From positions 1 to 64,000 of the forward strand of contig CALCXM010000152.1 in NCBI GenBank assembly GCA_937905825.1: a DNA stretch of 64,000 bases, given 5' to 3'. Position 1 is the stretch's first letter. Each line of letters starts with the position of its first letter. Source of the stretch: an uncultured bacterium. Lineage in GTDB: Bacteria > Planctomycetota > UBA1135 > GCA-002686595. Made by a program: the position numbers and the translations under genes. Of the stretch, positions 34,129-43,378 are shown in pieces. Below the pieces are notes generated by a model, which saw nothing but the letters and a program-made list of their open reading frames with translations, was not told the DNA's origin and ran no database searches.

Positions 34129-35679
34129 CTACTTGTTGTCGTAGCGCTTGCGGAATTCCTCAGCAGCCTTGGCGCGAGCCGCGGCTTCCTCGGGATCCAT
34201 CTTGCCGATGAACCACTGGTGGTCCTTGTGGGCAAGCACGTCGGCGATCTCTTCTTCCAGGTGCTTGGCAGCAGCCATTTTGGCCTGGTCTTCCGAGCGC
34301 ATGCCCTTCTCGATCAGGTCCTCGAGTTCCGGAATGAACTTGGCGTAGAAGTGCTTCGCCACCTCATACGTACCGTGCCAGTGCGTGTAGTCCGGCCCCA
34401 TCATCGAGGCGCCGTGACGGGCGCGGCGACCCTCGTGGTGCCACAGCTCGAAGTACGTGAAGTCCAGCGGGTTGCCAAACTTGATCGGCTTCAGCAAGGG
34501 CTTCGCAGCGGCGTACAGACGGCCGGCGGGCTTGGCAAACTTCTCGTTGTACAGATCGATCAGGCTGTCGTACTGCATGTAGAAGTTCTCAACCCACACC
34601 GTGTTGTGGCAGTTGATACAGACGTCCTGCATGTTCGAGCGGCGCACTTGCCACGGAATGTCCTTGCCGGGAAGGCCCATCTTCGCATCAGAAACTTCCG
34701 GGCGCACCGAGACGGGCGGACGGTTGTTCCAACTGATGCGCAAACCCACGTCGTGAGTTACGGCCTGGTTCTTCGTGGCCGACATGTGGCATGTGGCGCA
34801 AGTCGGGGCGTGGTAGTAGTCCTCGCCGACAACCCACTTCTCAGCATCCAAATTCATCTTGTTGATGTTGGCTGCGAAGGCGATGCCGTGCTTGGACTCT
34901 TCGTAGATCTCTTTCTGAGGGTGGTCCGGTCCCATGTGGCACTTGCCGCAGGTATCGGGGTGACGGGCTTGGGCGGCGGAGAACGTGTGCCGTGAGTGAC
35001 AAGCAGCACAGGAGCCTTCGCTGCCGTCCGGGTTGATGCGGCCGATGCCCGTGTTGGGCCAAGTGGCCGGGTCAAGCTTGCCACCGGGCAGCACCTTGAT
35101 CTCGGAACCGTGGCACTGCCAGCAGCCGTTCACGGCTGCGGAGGAAACCCCTTCCGGGTGTCCCTGAGTGACGAAGCCGCGGTTGCCTTCAACCACTTCG
35201 GCCAGCACGTTGTCAAGGGACCCGAGGATGCGGCCCGCCTTGCTGTGGTGCGAATCGGCGAACTCCTGGACTTCCCGCTGGTGGCAGCGGGCGCAGTCCT
35301 TGGGACTCACGATCACGGAGATCGTGTAGTCGTAGTGGTTCATGGCATCCTTGTCGCCACGCTCGGCGCGGTGACACTCGTAGCAACCTACGTTGCCGCG
35401 GTAGTGCTTGCTCGCGCCCCACTGCTGGTAGAGCGCCATGCTCTCCCGGCGGTGACATTCGATGCACTGCTTGGAAGCCTCGGAAAGCTGGGGCAAGCCG
35501 ATGGCTTGGGTTGCCGTGGGGTGCGGGGAAACGGACGCGGGGGCAGAAGCCACTTCGGTCGTCTCTGTCGTCACTATCTCCGTCTCGGAGTTCCCCGCAT
35601 ACGCTGGGGATCCACCAAGGGATAGTAGCGACAGGACAATCAGGCCAATTGTCGTCTTAGGTAGAAACATGGTTGTCAT
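34129..35679 (-). CDS. Octahaem cytochrome c, hydroxylamine oxidoreductase (HAO) family
   Basis: 516 aa with an N-terminal signal peptide ending near PAYA. Eight CxxCH motifs are present: CIECH, CYECH, CARCH, CWQCH, CAACH, CGKCH, CATCH and CINCH. The segment ARHGASMMGPDYTHWHG after the last haem is typical of the HAO family. Members either oxidise hydroxylamine (with a Tyr cross-linked to the active haem) or work in reverse, reducing nitrite or hydroxylamine; the Tyr cannot be placed by eye. Encoded with a quinol-type NrfCD-like module, a reductive role is more likely. The start overlaps the NrfD-like stop (ATGA), so translation is coupled. Periplasmic. Confidence 0.9.
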   Translation of the reverse strand: MTTMFLPKTTIGLIVLSLLSLGGSPAYAGNSETEIVTTETTEVASAPASVSPHPTATQAIGLPQLSEASKQCIECHRRESMALYQQWGASKHYRGNVGCYECHRAERGDKDAMNHYDYTISVIVSPKDCARCHQREVQEFADSHHSKAGRILGSLDNVLAEVVEGNRGFVTQGHPEGVSSAAVNGCWQCHGSEIKVLPGGKLDPATWPNTGIGRINPDGSEGSCAACHSRHTFSAAQARHPDTCGKCHMGPDHPQKEIYEESKHGIAFAANINKMNLDAEKWVVGEDYYHAPTCATCHMSATKNQAVTHDVGLRISWNNRPPVSVRPEVSDAKMGLPGKDIPWQVRRSNMQDVCINCHNTVWVENFYMQYDSLIDLYNEKFAKPAGRLYAAAKPLLKPIKFGNPLDFTYFELWHHEGRRARHGASMMGPDYTHWHGTYEVAKHFYAKFIPELEDLIEKGMRSEDQAKMAAAKHLEEEIADVLAHKDHQWFIGKMDPEEAAARAKAAEEFRKRYDNK

Positions 35680-36947
35680 CCTTGAACCATGGGCTCGGCC
35701 TCGCGGCCGGCTTCCAACTGGTTCTTGTCAACAGGGGAGTTCGGGTCGTAGTCGGAGTCGATCGTCATACGGCCCGAGAGAACGGGAATGCTGATGCGTA
35801 CAAAAATGGTGAAGAGCAGGAGCCCAAAGGCCCAGATACCAAAGCAGATCAACGACTCGTTGAGCGTCGGCATGTACTCGACAACCTCACCGATTGGTGA
35901 GGGAATGAAAGCGGGAATGATTAGGCCCATGCCTTTCTCGACCCAGATTCCGACCACCACGAAGGCACACGCGATGCTCATGAGCGTCTTGTTGCGGCGT
36001 AGGGGCGTGAGCAGGCAGCAGACAGCGAGGAGCTCCAAGCTAATCGCCGTCCAGATCCAGGGAACCAGGGCATTGTGGCCGTGCAAGCCAAAGAGCAGAT
36101 ACTTCCACGAGACCGCGTGAGCAGATCCCGCGTAGAGCTCGGTGAAGATCTCGCTGCCCAGCATGAACAGGTTGATCAGGAGCGCCACCGTCACGATTGA
36201 ACGCAAGGTCGTCAGCGCCTTTTCCGGGACCTTGTACAAGGTCACTCGATCAATGATCTCGAGGGCCAAGATCAAGAAGGCGGGGCCAGCTGCAAAGGCC
36301 GAGGCCAAGAAGCGCGGAACGATGATGGCCGAGTTCCAGAAGGGTCGACCGCCGAGGCCCACGTACAGGAACGCCGTCACCGTATGGATGCTGATCGCCC
36401 AGAAGATCGCCAGGAAGACGAAGGGGATGTAGAAGGCCCTCGTCGGCGGCCGTTTGCGATAGGCGCAGTAGACCAGGTAGCCGCAAATGTGCGAGTTCAA
36501 CAACAGGTAGCCGTTGAGCACAATCACGTCCCAAGCCAACATGGACATGGGGAAGTTGAACTTCAGGAACAGGTGGTGAAAGCGATCGGGTCGGCCCATA
36601 TCCACCACGACGAACAAGAGCGCCATGACCACGGCCGCCACGGCGAGCAACTCGCCGAAGATCACCAGGTCATGCAGTTCCTTGTTGCGATAGATGTAGA
36701 CCGGAATCACCAGCATCACAGCCGCCGCGGCCATGCCCACCAGGAACGTGAAGTTCGCAATGTACAGCCCCCAGGAAACCTGGTCTGTCATGCCCGTGAC
36801 CCCAAGCCCGTGAACCAGTTGCTTGGCGTAGGCGTTCAGCCCCACCAAGGCGACGATCGTGAGAATCGCCATCCACAAGTGGTAGCGCCAGTCTCCGACC
36901 AGGCTGATCCGGAAGGACCTCCAAACAAATCGGCAGTAGTCCACCAT
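35676..36947 (-). CDS. NrfD/PsrC-like quinone-interacting membrane subunit
   Basis: 423 aa with about nine or ten membrane helices and the NrfD-family look (GWGLYIANFTFLVG-like opening, VDMGRPDRFHHLFLKF, SIHTVTAFLYVGLGGRPFWN). Such subunits exchange electrons between the quinone pool and a partner Fe-S protein. Its start is 1 bp after the stop of the Fe-S gene and its stop overlaps the octahaem cytochrome start, so all three are translationally linked and probably form one complex. Confidence 0.92.
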   Translation of the reverse strand: MVDYCRFVWRSFRISLVGDWRYHLWMAILTIVALVGLNAYAKQLVHGLGVTGMTDQVSWGLYIANFTFLVGMAAAAVMLVIPVYIYRNKELHDLVIFGELLAVAAVVMALLFVVVDMGRPDRFHHLFLKFNFPMSMLAWDVIVLNGYLLLNSHICGYLVYCAYRKRPPTRAFYIPFVFLAIFWAISIHTVTAFLYVGLGGRPFWNSAIIVPRFLASAFAAGPAFLILALEIIDRVTLYKVPEKALTTLRSIVTVALLINLFMLGSEIFTELYAGSAHAVSWKYLLFGLHGHNALVPWIWTAISLELLAVCCLLTPLRRNKTLMSIACAFVVVGIWVEKGMGLIIPAFIPSPIGEVVEYMPTLNESLICFGIWAFGLLLFTIFVRISIPVLSGRMTIDSDYDPNSPVDKNQLEAGREAEPMVQG

Positions 36948-36948
36948 C

Positions 36949-37938
36949 TCAGCCTTCCTGACCTTCTGGACGGGCGTGGCGCTCGTCGAAGTAGTAGAAG
37001 AAGCGAGGCAGCGTACCGACGTCTTCCTTCAGCACGAAGACGCGCTTGGTCTTCAGGATTTGAGAGACCTCACTGCGCGGGTCCAACACGTTGCCGAACT
37101 TGCGGGCGCCCGTGGGGCAAACCTCTTGGCAAGCGGGCATTTTTCCTTCTCGGGTTCTGTGCAAGCAGAAGTGACACTTCTCCATGACGCCCTTTTCGCG
37201 TGGACGGTTGGACAAGTAGGACATGTCTGGGTTGATGTCCTCGGGTTCAAGCTCCGGCGTGGAGAAGTTGAAGCGCCGCGCCCAGTAAGGGCAGGCAGCT
37301 TCGCAGTACCGACAACCGATGCACCAGTCGTAGTCCACGACCGTGATTCCGTCCGGCTCCGTCCACGTCGCTTCGACGGGGCAGACCTTGGTGCACGGTG
37401 CGTCGGCGCACTGGTGGCACTGAATCGGCATGTAGAAGTGATCGCCAGAGGGAACCTTGGGCCGATCGTAGTCGTGCTTGCCAGCCTCAAGATCGAGGGT
37501 TCCCATGGGCATCTCGAGCACACGGATGTACTGGATCTCGGGGGAACGACTCTGATTGTTCTCATCCACGCAAGCGTAGACGCACTTGCGACAGCCGATG
37601 CAGCGCGACAGGTTGAGGGCGTAGACGAATTCCACCCCTTCCTTGGGCCGGATGTCCCGCAAGTTGGGCTCGATGTCGTAGCGTTCCTTGACCTTCGCGG
37701 AGATGCGGTTCAATGCGATTTGCATCTCGCCCTCGTCCATCTCCTTGTAGTGCTTTTGGATGAACGCATCGACCGTCGGGATGTCGTCCGCTTGTAGTTC
37801 GAGCAGAGGGCTCAGGGCGGCAACGGCTGCGGCCATGCCGCCGACGGCTGCCCCGCTATTGCGAAGGAAGCTGCGCCTGGAGAGCCCAAGGCCATCTTGG
37901 CGAAGAGCTGGATTGGCGCTGGAGTTTTCGTTCGACAT
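36949..37938 (-). CDS. Tat-exported four-cluster Fe-S protein, NrfC/DmsB-like
   Basis: 329 aa from ATG 37938. A twin-arginine signal (SRRSFLRN, Arg21-Arg22) precedes a hydrophobic stretch. Four [4Fe-4S] ligand sets are visible: CIGCRKCVYAC, CHQCADAPCTKVCP, CIGCRYCEAACP and CHFC-x11-CQEVCP. This is the electron-wire subunit that pairs with NrfD-like membrane proteins. The tetrahaem cytochrome gene ends 4 bp upstream. The open frame to 38043 overlaps that gene and is not used. Confidence 0.93.
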   Translation of the reverse strand: MSNENSSANPALRQDGLGLSRRSFLRNSGAAVGGMAAAVAALSPLLELQADDIPTVDAFIQKHYKEMDEGEMQIALNRISAKVKERYDIEPNLRDIRPKEGVEFVYALNLSRCIGCRKCVYACVDENNQSRSPEIQYIRVLEMPMGTLDLEAGKHDYDRPKVPSGDHFYMPIQCHQCADAPCTKVCPVEATWTEPDGITVVDYDWCIGCRYCEAACPYWARRFNFSTPELEPEDINPDMSYLSNRPREKGVMEKCHFCLHRTREGKMPACQEVCPTGARKFGNVLDPRSEVSQILKTKRVFVLKEDVGTLPRFFYYFDERHARPEGQEG

Positions 37939-37942
37939 GACG

Positions 37943-38590
37943 TCAGGGCTTGGAGCTAGAGGAACCTGCGGATGGGTGACGTCTGCGCAAGGGATTGCGC
38001 TGATCGAAGTGGGGCGTCTGCAGCGTGTTGTCGCTGCCGCCATGGATTGAGCGGGGCGCTGGCAAGGGAGCCAAGGGCCGGAAGGCGGGATGGTGCGGGT
38101 CGTGGCACTCCGTGCAGAGCATCAAGCGACGCTCCGGGGCGTCCATGTCCCAGGACCCTCTGGACTTCCCGTGCACGCCCGTGGACCAGTCCCGGTAAGT
38201 CGGTCCGTGGCAGCTAGCGCAAAGTTGCTGAACCTGGCTGAACCCGATCTCAACCTTGCCGGGCAAGATCAGCATGTTGCGATTCTCGCGGGAGTGGCAG
38301 TTGTAGCAGCGCGCGTTGAGGCCGTGCTCCAACTTGATCTCCAGGTGCTGATTGCGCACTTCCGCCTCTTCCAGGCCAGATTCGAAGATGCCGTGGCAGG
38401 AGTCGCAGCTCATGGATTGACCACCCATGATGCTCACTGGAGGGTCCCCCATGATCGTCCTGGCGGCGTCGCGATCGATGTCTTTGGGGGCAATCGAGAC
38501 CCGCTCGGGACGGTGCAGGTGACCGCTCCCTGACCCGAGTGCAAACCACGCCGTAAGGAGCAGAAACAGGGTCGTAATGAAGATTCGCAT
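37943..38590 (-). CDS. Exported tetrahaem cytochrome c
   Basis: 215 aa. An N-terminal signal or anchor (MRIFITTLFLLLTAWFALG) precedes four haem motifs: CDSCH, CYNCH, CASCH and CTECH. The last 45 residues are His/Pro/Ser-rich and haem-free. First gene of the redox operon; in position and role it parallels NrfB, passing electrons from the Fe-S/NrfD-like pair to the octahaem enzyme. Not NapC/NrfH-like in length of its anchor, but that relation cannot be excluded. Confidence 0.88.
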   Translation of the reverse strand: MRIFITTLFLLLTAWFALGSGSGHLHRPERVSIAPKDIDRDAARTIMGDPPVSIMGGQSMSCDSCHGIFESGLEEAEVRNQHLEIKLEHGLNARCYNCHSRENRNMLILPGKVEIGFSQVQQLCASCHGPTYRDWSTGVHGKSRGSWDMDAPERRLMLCTECHDPHHPAFRPLAPLPAPRSIHGGSDNTLQTPHFDQRNPLRRRHPSAGSSSSKP

Positions 38591-39144
38591 GGATATTGGG
38601 GGGGCCTCTGAATCGGACCTGAGGCCAACAAAAAGACCTTAATATCCCCTGTCGACACCTCAAAGGATTTACCGGTAAAGAAAGCCTCAACATTGCCCTT
38701 TGTTGCAACGGAAGAACCAACTTTGGGCGGACTCTCGGAGGCACGCAACAAGCACAGAAAACGAGCGCTGCGCGCTCACCCAGAAGCCTGGAGATCTTGC
38801 AACCTCCGCGGTCCTACCAAGTTCGAGCAGCGTCGTTGCCAGTGCCCGAGAAAACGACTTGCGACCGCGCCCGCTACGCCTCCCATCGGCGCTGTTTCTA
38901 GTGACAAAACTCCCCTGCAAATCGCTCCCGTGAAGCAGCGACCAATAGCGCCAGATGGTCGCAAGCAGTCGGCTGGCATTCGGGCCCAGCGGCAACCAAA
39001 TCGGCGCCACTGCTTGCCCGACAAGCACAACGACGAGCTCCCTGAAGCAGTCCGCCAGCAAACGGAAGGACCCCGAACGAGCTCCCCGAAGGATCCACGG
39101 AATAGCCCCCCCTAGCCTGCGCCACAGATAGCGGGTCCTTGGGG
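38591..39144. other. Intergenic region without a convincing gene
   Basis: 554 bp between two minus-strand genes. The right-hand 90 bp hold the redox-operon promoter and leader. Several short frames (60-140 codons) are open on both strands, but they overlap each other, are Arg/Pro-rich and show no recognisable motif, so none is called. Confidence 0.5.
38632..38679 (-). promoter_or_regulatory. Candidate promoter and operator of the redox operon
   Basis: On the minus strand, TATTAA (38644-38639) is a possible -10 box placing the start site near 38632. The perfect palindrome TTTACCGGTAAA (38668-38679) is centred at 38673.5, i.e. at -41.5 relative to that start, the position of class II activators of the CRP/FNR type. 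The half-site is not the FNR consensus. A leader inverted repeat GGCCTC-N12-GAGGCC lies at 38603-38626, just before the start codon. Confidence 0.42.
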
Positions 39145-40251
39145 CTAGCGTTTCAGCAGATCCCGGCGCTGGATCGTGGCCGCAAATTCACGGGCGATGG
39201 CGTCGGCTCCGAGGTTGGTCACGTGGACCTCGCTGGTGAAGAGATCGGGCTTCAGCCCCTTTGCCTCGCGCTCCAAGCCCATTTGAGTGACCTTGTCCCC
39301 AAGATCACAAAGCAGTGCCTGCCTGCGTTTGGCCACCTTCCGAACCAGATCGTTCGCGTGACGGAATCCACGCAACTGATCCGCCTTGGATTCCTTGCCC
39401 ATCAGCGTGGAGACTTTCATGGCCTGAGTTCCAAACATGACCTGCGCACCGTTGGCTTTGGCCAGGCTAACGATCGAGTTCAAGTTGCGCTCGAAGTTGT
39501 CGAAGCCCTTGTCTGTCGTCCAGCGGAACTTGTCTTTGTTCTTGCGCTCGTCGTAGTCCGTGATGACCCAGCTCCCTAGATCCATGCTTTTCTCGCGATG
39601 ATCTGTGAGGTACGCGCGCAGGGTCATGTAGGTCCAACTGCTGTCCAGCCAAGTCTGCCGATAGCGCGGAAACACCGCCCGGCGGTGGGTATTGTCCGAT
39701 TGAACGTTATCGTACAAGGCGCCACGCATGTCGTTGATCGCGTGGTAGACAATCACCAGATCGGGATCGAGGGCCAGTCCGCGGAAGGCGTAGTTGGCCA
39801 AGCTCTCGTAGGAGGTGAATCCCTGGCACCCTCCATTGATGACCTCAATCTTGCGCTCGGGCATGACCTCGAGCAGACGAGTCTGCAGGCGCCCCGGCCA
39901 GGTCGTCGCGTTGGAAGTCGGTCCGTGCCCGTAGGTAGATGACCCTCCTAGGCACAGAATCCGGTAGACACCTTCCGGTTTCTGCTCTTCAATATTGGGA
40001 CCGCGAAACCCCAAGGAGTTGTGGCTCACCTGGTGAGAGTCGCCGTCCGGGCTACTGAAGTTTTTCTTCGGCACGTAGGCCAGGTAGGGGTGGGCCTCGA
40101 TCCGCGCGAGGCGCACAAGCCGCCGGATAGGATCCAACTCTTCCGCCCTGAGCCCGGGAATATCGATGAAGCGCGGGATCGTCTCGAGGGCAGCGATCAT
40201 CACGAATAGAGATCCGAAGAAGGCGAGCAGGCGCTGAGAGGATCGGGACAT
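39145..40251 (-). CDS. SGNH/GDSL-like hydrolase with N-terminal membrane anchor
   Basis: 368 aa from ATG 40251, giving an uncleaved-looking anchor (QRLLAFFGSLFVMIAALETI). SGNH blocks are visible: block I LCLGGSSTYGHG (nucleophile Ser), a Gly in NGGCQGF, Asn in HAINDM, and a late His in SEVHVTN. The frame is open to 41133 but overlaps the DUF2339 gene and is not coding there. The enzyme should face the periplasm; esterase or acyl-transfer on envelope polysaccharide is plausible. A second SGNH protein is encoded at 44.9 kb. Confidence 0.82.
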   Translation of the reverse strand: MSRSSQRLLAFFGSLFVMIAALETIPRFIDIPGLRAEELDPIRRLVRLARIEAHPYLAYVPKKNFSSPDGDSHQVSHNSLGFRGPNIEEQKPEGVYRILCLGGSSTYGHGPTSNATTWPGRLQTRLLEVMPERKIEVINGGCQGFTSYESLANYAFRGLALDPDLVIVYHAINDMRGALYDNVQSDNTHRRAVFPRYRQTWLDSSWTYMTLRAYLTDHREKSMDLGSWVITDYDERKNKDKFRWTTDKGFDNFERNLNSIVSLAKANGAQVMFGTQAMKVSTLMGKESKADQLRGFRHANDLVRKVAKRRQALLCDLGDKVTQMGLEREAKGLKPDLFTSEVHVTNLGADAIAREFAATIQRRDLLKR

Positions 40252-40525
40252 TGGCTGGACAGGCAGTTCGAGGAAGTTCGGGCCGATTCGGGGACAAATG
40301 GGGTGGCCGAACCAAGGGCCCGAACAGGATAAGCGTTTCCCGGGGTCTCCGCTATCCCGGGCAGAGCTGGCAAACCTGGCGTTGACTCGACAGTTCCAGA
40401 TGAATCCACGAGGACAGATTCGGTGTCGGCCCCTGCCCTGGAAATCTTCCGGGGTCGAGGAAGGGAAGCGCTGAAGGATCCGGTAGCCTTTTGTGGTTAG
40501 CAACACGACTCGCAATCCCGGCCAG

Positions 40526-43378
40526 ATGAACATCCTCCTAACCTTCCTCGGTCTCTTCATTGGCGGCGCATCGGGCAGCGTCGGTGGCGCGTTGATCGGT
40601 GCTTGCGCCGGAGCGGCTTTCGCTTCGACGATCCAGCTGCGCAAGCGGATCCTTGAACAGGGCCGAGAGTTGGTCAGCCTCGCCAAGGAGGTGCGCTCGC
40701 TGAAGGGCCAGTTGGCCCACCAACCAGTGGACTCCGGGAACGACTCGTATCCAGAGCCGGTCGCTGGACAGCAGGAACCGAACCTGGCGCAACAAGAGGG
40801 AACAACGCCCGCGAGCACGGCGCGCTCAACACGTGAGTTTGCCCACGCTGTCTTCCGGGACGAATCGCCAACGAACAAGCCCGCGGCACCCGACGAGGGA
40901 GACTTGGATCCGTGGCCAGAATTGGGTGCTCCGACTGTGAAGGCTCGCAGCAGCGCCCCGCGCGCAATGAGCGCCCTTGATCGCGCCGGTAGCAGAGCCG
41001 CGGAGGCGATCCGCGAGTTCTTCACGGGGGGCAACACGGTCGTGCGCGTGGGGCTCTTGGTGTTGATGGTCGGCGTTGTGCTGCTACTCAAGTACGCGGC
41101 CGACCAACACATGTTCCCCATCGAAGCGCGCATGGGGAGCGCGGCCCTGTTGGGGTTCGGCTTGGTGGCCTTCGGCTTCCGTCAACGTGAAGCGCGACCT
41201 GGCTTCTCCACCACCCTGCAAGGCGGCGGCGTCGCCATCCTGTACTTGGTGGTGTTCTTTTCCATGCGCGTCTACGGGCTCTTGCCGATTCCCCTCGGCT
41301 TCGGGCTGCTCGCCGCCATCGCGCTCTTCAGCGGGACGCTGGCTGTCCTGCAAGATAGCTTGGCCCTGATCGTGATCGGAATCGTCGGTGGATTCCTGGC
41401 GCCGATCCTGGCCAGCACTGGGGATGGCAGCCACGTAGCACTCTTCAGCTACTACCTGCTGCTCAACCTGCTGATCGTAGGGGTGGCTTGGTTCAAGTCG
41501 TGGCGACCACTCAACCTGCTCGGCTTTGGTTTCACCTTTGGAGTCGGGACCATTTGGGGCGTGCTGAAGTACACCCCCGAACACTTCGCGAGCACCGAAC
41601 CCTTCCTCGTCGCTTTCTTCCTGATGTACGTGAGCATCGTGGTGCTCTTCGCTTGGCGTCGTCCAGCGCAGTTGAAGGGCTGGGTCGATGGGAGCTTGAC
41701 CTTCGGCACGCCCTTGGCCTTCTTGGGTTTGCAGTACGAGCTAGTCAAGGACATGCCCTTTGGCATGGCCTACTCCGCTGCCGGCATCGCCGTGGTTTAC
41801 GCCGTCGCCGCCAGCGCGCTCTTCCGCCGCGCTCCCCAGGCCATGCGCAATCTGGTGGAAGCGTTCCTGGCCCTCGCCATTGGTTTCGGCACCCTGGCGA
41901 TCCCCTACGGATTCAGCAATCACTCACTGACAGGCGCCACTTGGGCCGTCGAGGGTCTCGGGCTGTACTGGCTCGGAATTCGCCAAAGCCGTTGGTTGTC
42001 GCGCGCCGCTGGTTTGGTCTTGCAACTGCTCGCTGGTATCGCCCTGTGCGTGAGCCTGATCATGCAAGACAACTTGCCCCCCAGCCTGCCGGTGCTCAAC
42101 GCACCCTACTTCGCGAGTTTCCTGTTGGCCTTCTCGGGCATGGGTGTGGCCTGCTTGTTTGCGCGCAAGGAGGGGAAGCTGGCAAGTGCCGACAAGCTGG
42201 CCAACCTACTCATCCCCTGGGCGATGCTGTGGTGGTACCTCGGCAACGTACGCGAGCTGATGGAACATGTGGAGGTCAACTATCGCTCCGCTAGCCTGCT
42301 CGCACTGGTCGCCGGCACGAGCCTGTTGTTGGAAGTCTTGGGCAAACGACTCAACTGGCTCGCGGGACGCCTGCCGGCGCTCTTGTCGGGCCCGGCGATG
42401 CTCTTGGTGCTATTGACTGCGTACCGATTCGACTTCCGGGGCTTGAACGACTCCAACGATCTAGCCCGGGCAACCCGAGGTCTGGAACCGTTCTTGCGCC
42501 TGAATCCCTTGGAGTTCGGCGGTTGGATCGCGTGGCCCCTGTGCCTATGCAGCAGCTTCTTCGTGCTGTTCCGCATGAGCCGCGATCAGAAGTCGATTCC
42601 GCTTCCATTTCATGCAGGGACGCTCTGGACCTTGGCCCTCTTCAGCGCCTTGACGTCTGCCCACATGGTCCGCAACTTCGAAGAACTCGGCTACGCCTGG
42701 CCCGCGGCAGCGCTCGGATGCGGAGTCTTGGTCGTCCTGGGGTTGGCTGGCAAGCTGCGAGACAAGATCGTGGATGAAGACTTGCGGCTGTTCTACCAGC
42801 GCGTGGCCTCCGGCGGATTGGCGCTGGCCGTCGCCGTCTGGATGGTGCGCACCTCCCTGCTCAGCTCCGGTCATGCTGCGCCCTTGCCCTACTTGCCCCT
42901 GATCAATCCGATCGACGTGAGTTGTGGCCTCGCCTTCCTTGGCATCCTCTTTTGGTCGCGGAGTCTCGGACTGCGCCTCGGCCAATACCTCACGATTCTG
43001 CTGTTCCTGTGGTTCAACGGCGTTCTCGCTCGGACGGTTCACCAATACACGGAGGCCGACTATACGCGGCAGTCCCTTTGGAGTTCGGTCCCCATGCAAG
43101 TCAGTGTCTCCGTGAGCTGGGCACTGATCGGGTTGGCCACGATCGGTTGGGCCACACGCGCGAAGTTGCGCCCGATCTGGTTTGGCGGTGGCGGTTTGCT
43201 GGCGGTGGTCGTCGCCAAGCTCTTTTTCGTGGACCTCAAGCACCTCAGCAGTGTTGCCAAGATCGGCACTTTCCTGGTCGTGGGTCTCTTGCTCTTGGTC
43301 GTCGGCTACTTCTCTCCTGTGCCACCAGCCGAGGTCAAACCCAAGTCCGACCCCGAACTCGACGTGGATCCCTCATGA
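40526..43378 (+). CDS. DUF2339 polytopic membrane protein
   Basis: 950 aa from ATG 40526. After a first helix and a coiled-coil segment (about residues 35-75, LRKRILEQGRELVSLAKEVR), a charged linker leads to some 25 membrane helices starting at VRVGLLVLMVGVVLLLKYA, typical of DUF2339. The C-terminus has FFVDLKHLSSVAKIGTFLVV, also typical. Function unknown in the family. The downstream DUF3999 gene overlaps its stop codon (ATGA); the two families are usually encoded together. Confidence 0.9.
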   Translation: MNILLTFLGLFIGGASGSVGGALIGACAGAAFASTIQLRKRILEQGRELVSLAKEVRSLKGQLAHQPVDSGNDSYPEPVAGQQEPNLAQQEGTTPASTARSTREFAHAVFRDESPTNKPAAPDEGDLDPWPELGAPTVKARSSAPRAMSALDRAGSRAAEAIREFFTGGNTVVRVGLLVLMVGVVLLLKYAADQHMFPIEARMGSAALLGFGLVAFGFRQREARPGFSTTLQGGGVAILYLVVFFSMRVYGLLPIPLGFGLLAAIALFSGTLAVLQDSLALIVIGIVGGFLAPILASTGDGSHVALFSYYLLLNLLIVGVAWFKSWRPLNLLGFGFTFGVGTIWGVLKYTPEHFASTEPFLVAFFLMYVSIVVLFAWRRPAQLKGWVDGSLTFGTPLAFLGLQYELVKDMPFGMAYSAAGIAVVYAVAASALFRRAPQAMRNLVEAFLALAIGFGTLAIPYGFSNHSLTGATWAVEGLGLYWLGIRQSRWLSRAAGLVLQLLAGIALCVSLIMQDNLPPSLPVLNAPYFASFLLAFSGMGVACLFARKEGKLASADKLANLLIPWAMLWWYLGNVRELMEHVEVNYRSASLLALVAGTSLLLEVLGKRLNWLAGRLPALLSGPAMLLVLLTAYRFDFRGLNDSNDLARATRGLEPFLRLNPLEFGGWIAWPLCLCSSFFVLFRMSRDQKSIPLPFHAGTLWTLALFSALTSAHMVRNFEELGYAWPAAALGCGVLVVLGLAGKLRDKIVDEDLRLFYQRVASGGLALAVAVWMVRTSLLSSGHAAPLPYLPLINPIDVSCGLAFLGILFWSRSLGLRLGQYLTILLFLWFNGVLARTVHQYTEADYTRQSLWSSVPMQVSVSVSWALIGLATIGWATRAKLRPIWFGGGGLLAVVVAKLFFVDLKHLSSVAKIGTFLVVGLLLLVVGYFSPVPPAEVKPKSDPELDVDPS

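Noticed and set aside
36384..37797. Two plus-strand open frames antisense to the NrfD-like and Fe-S genes
   Set aside because: They lie opposite strongly conserved genes and have shadow-type composition (His/Val/Asp-rich, no motif).
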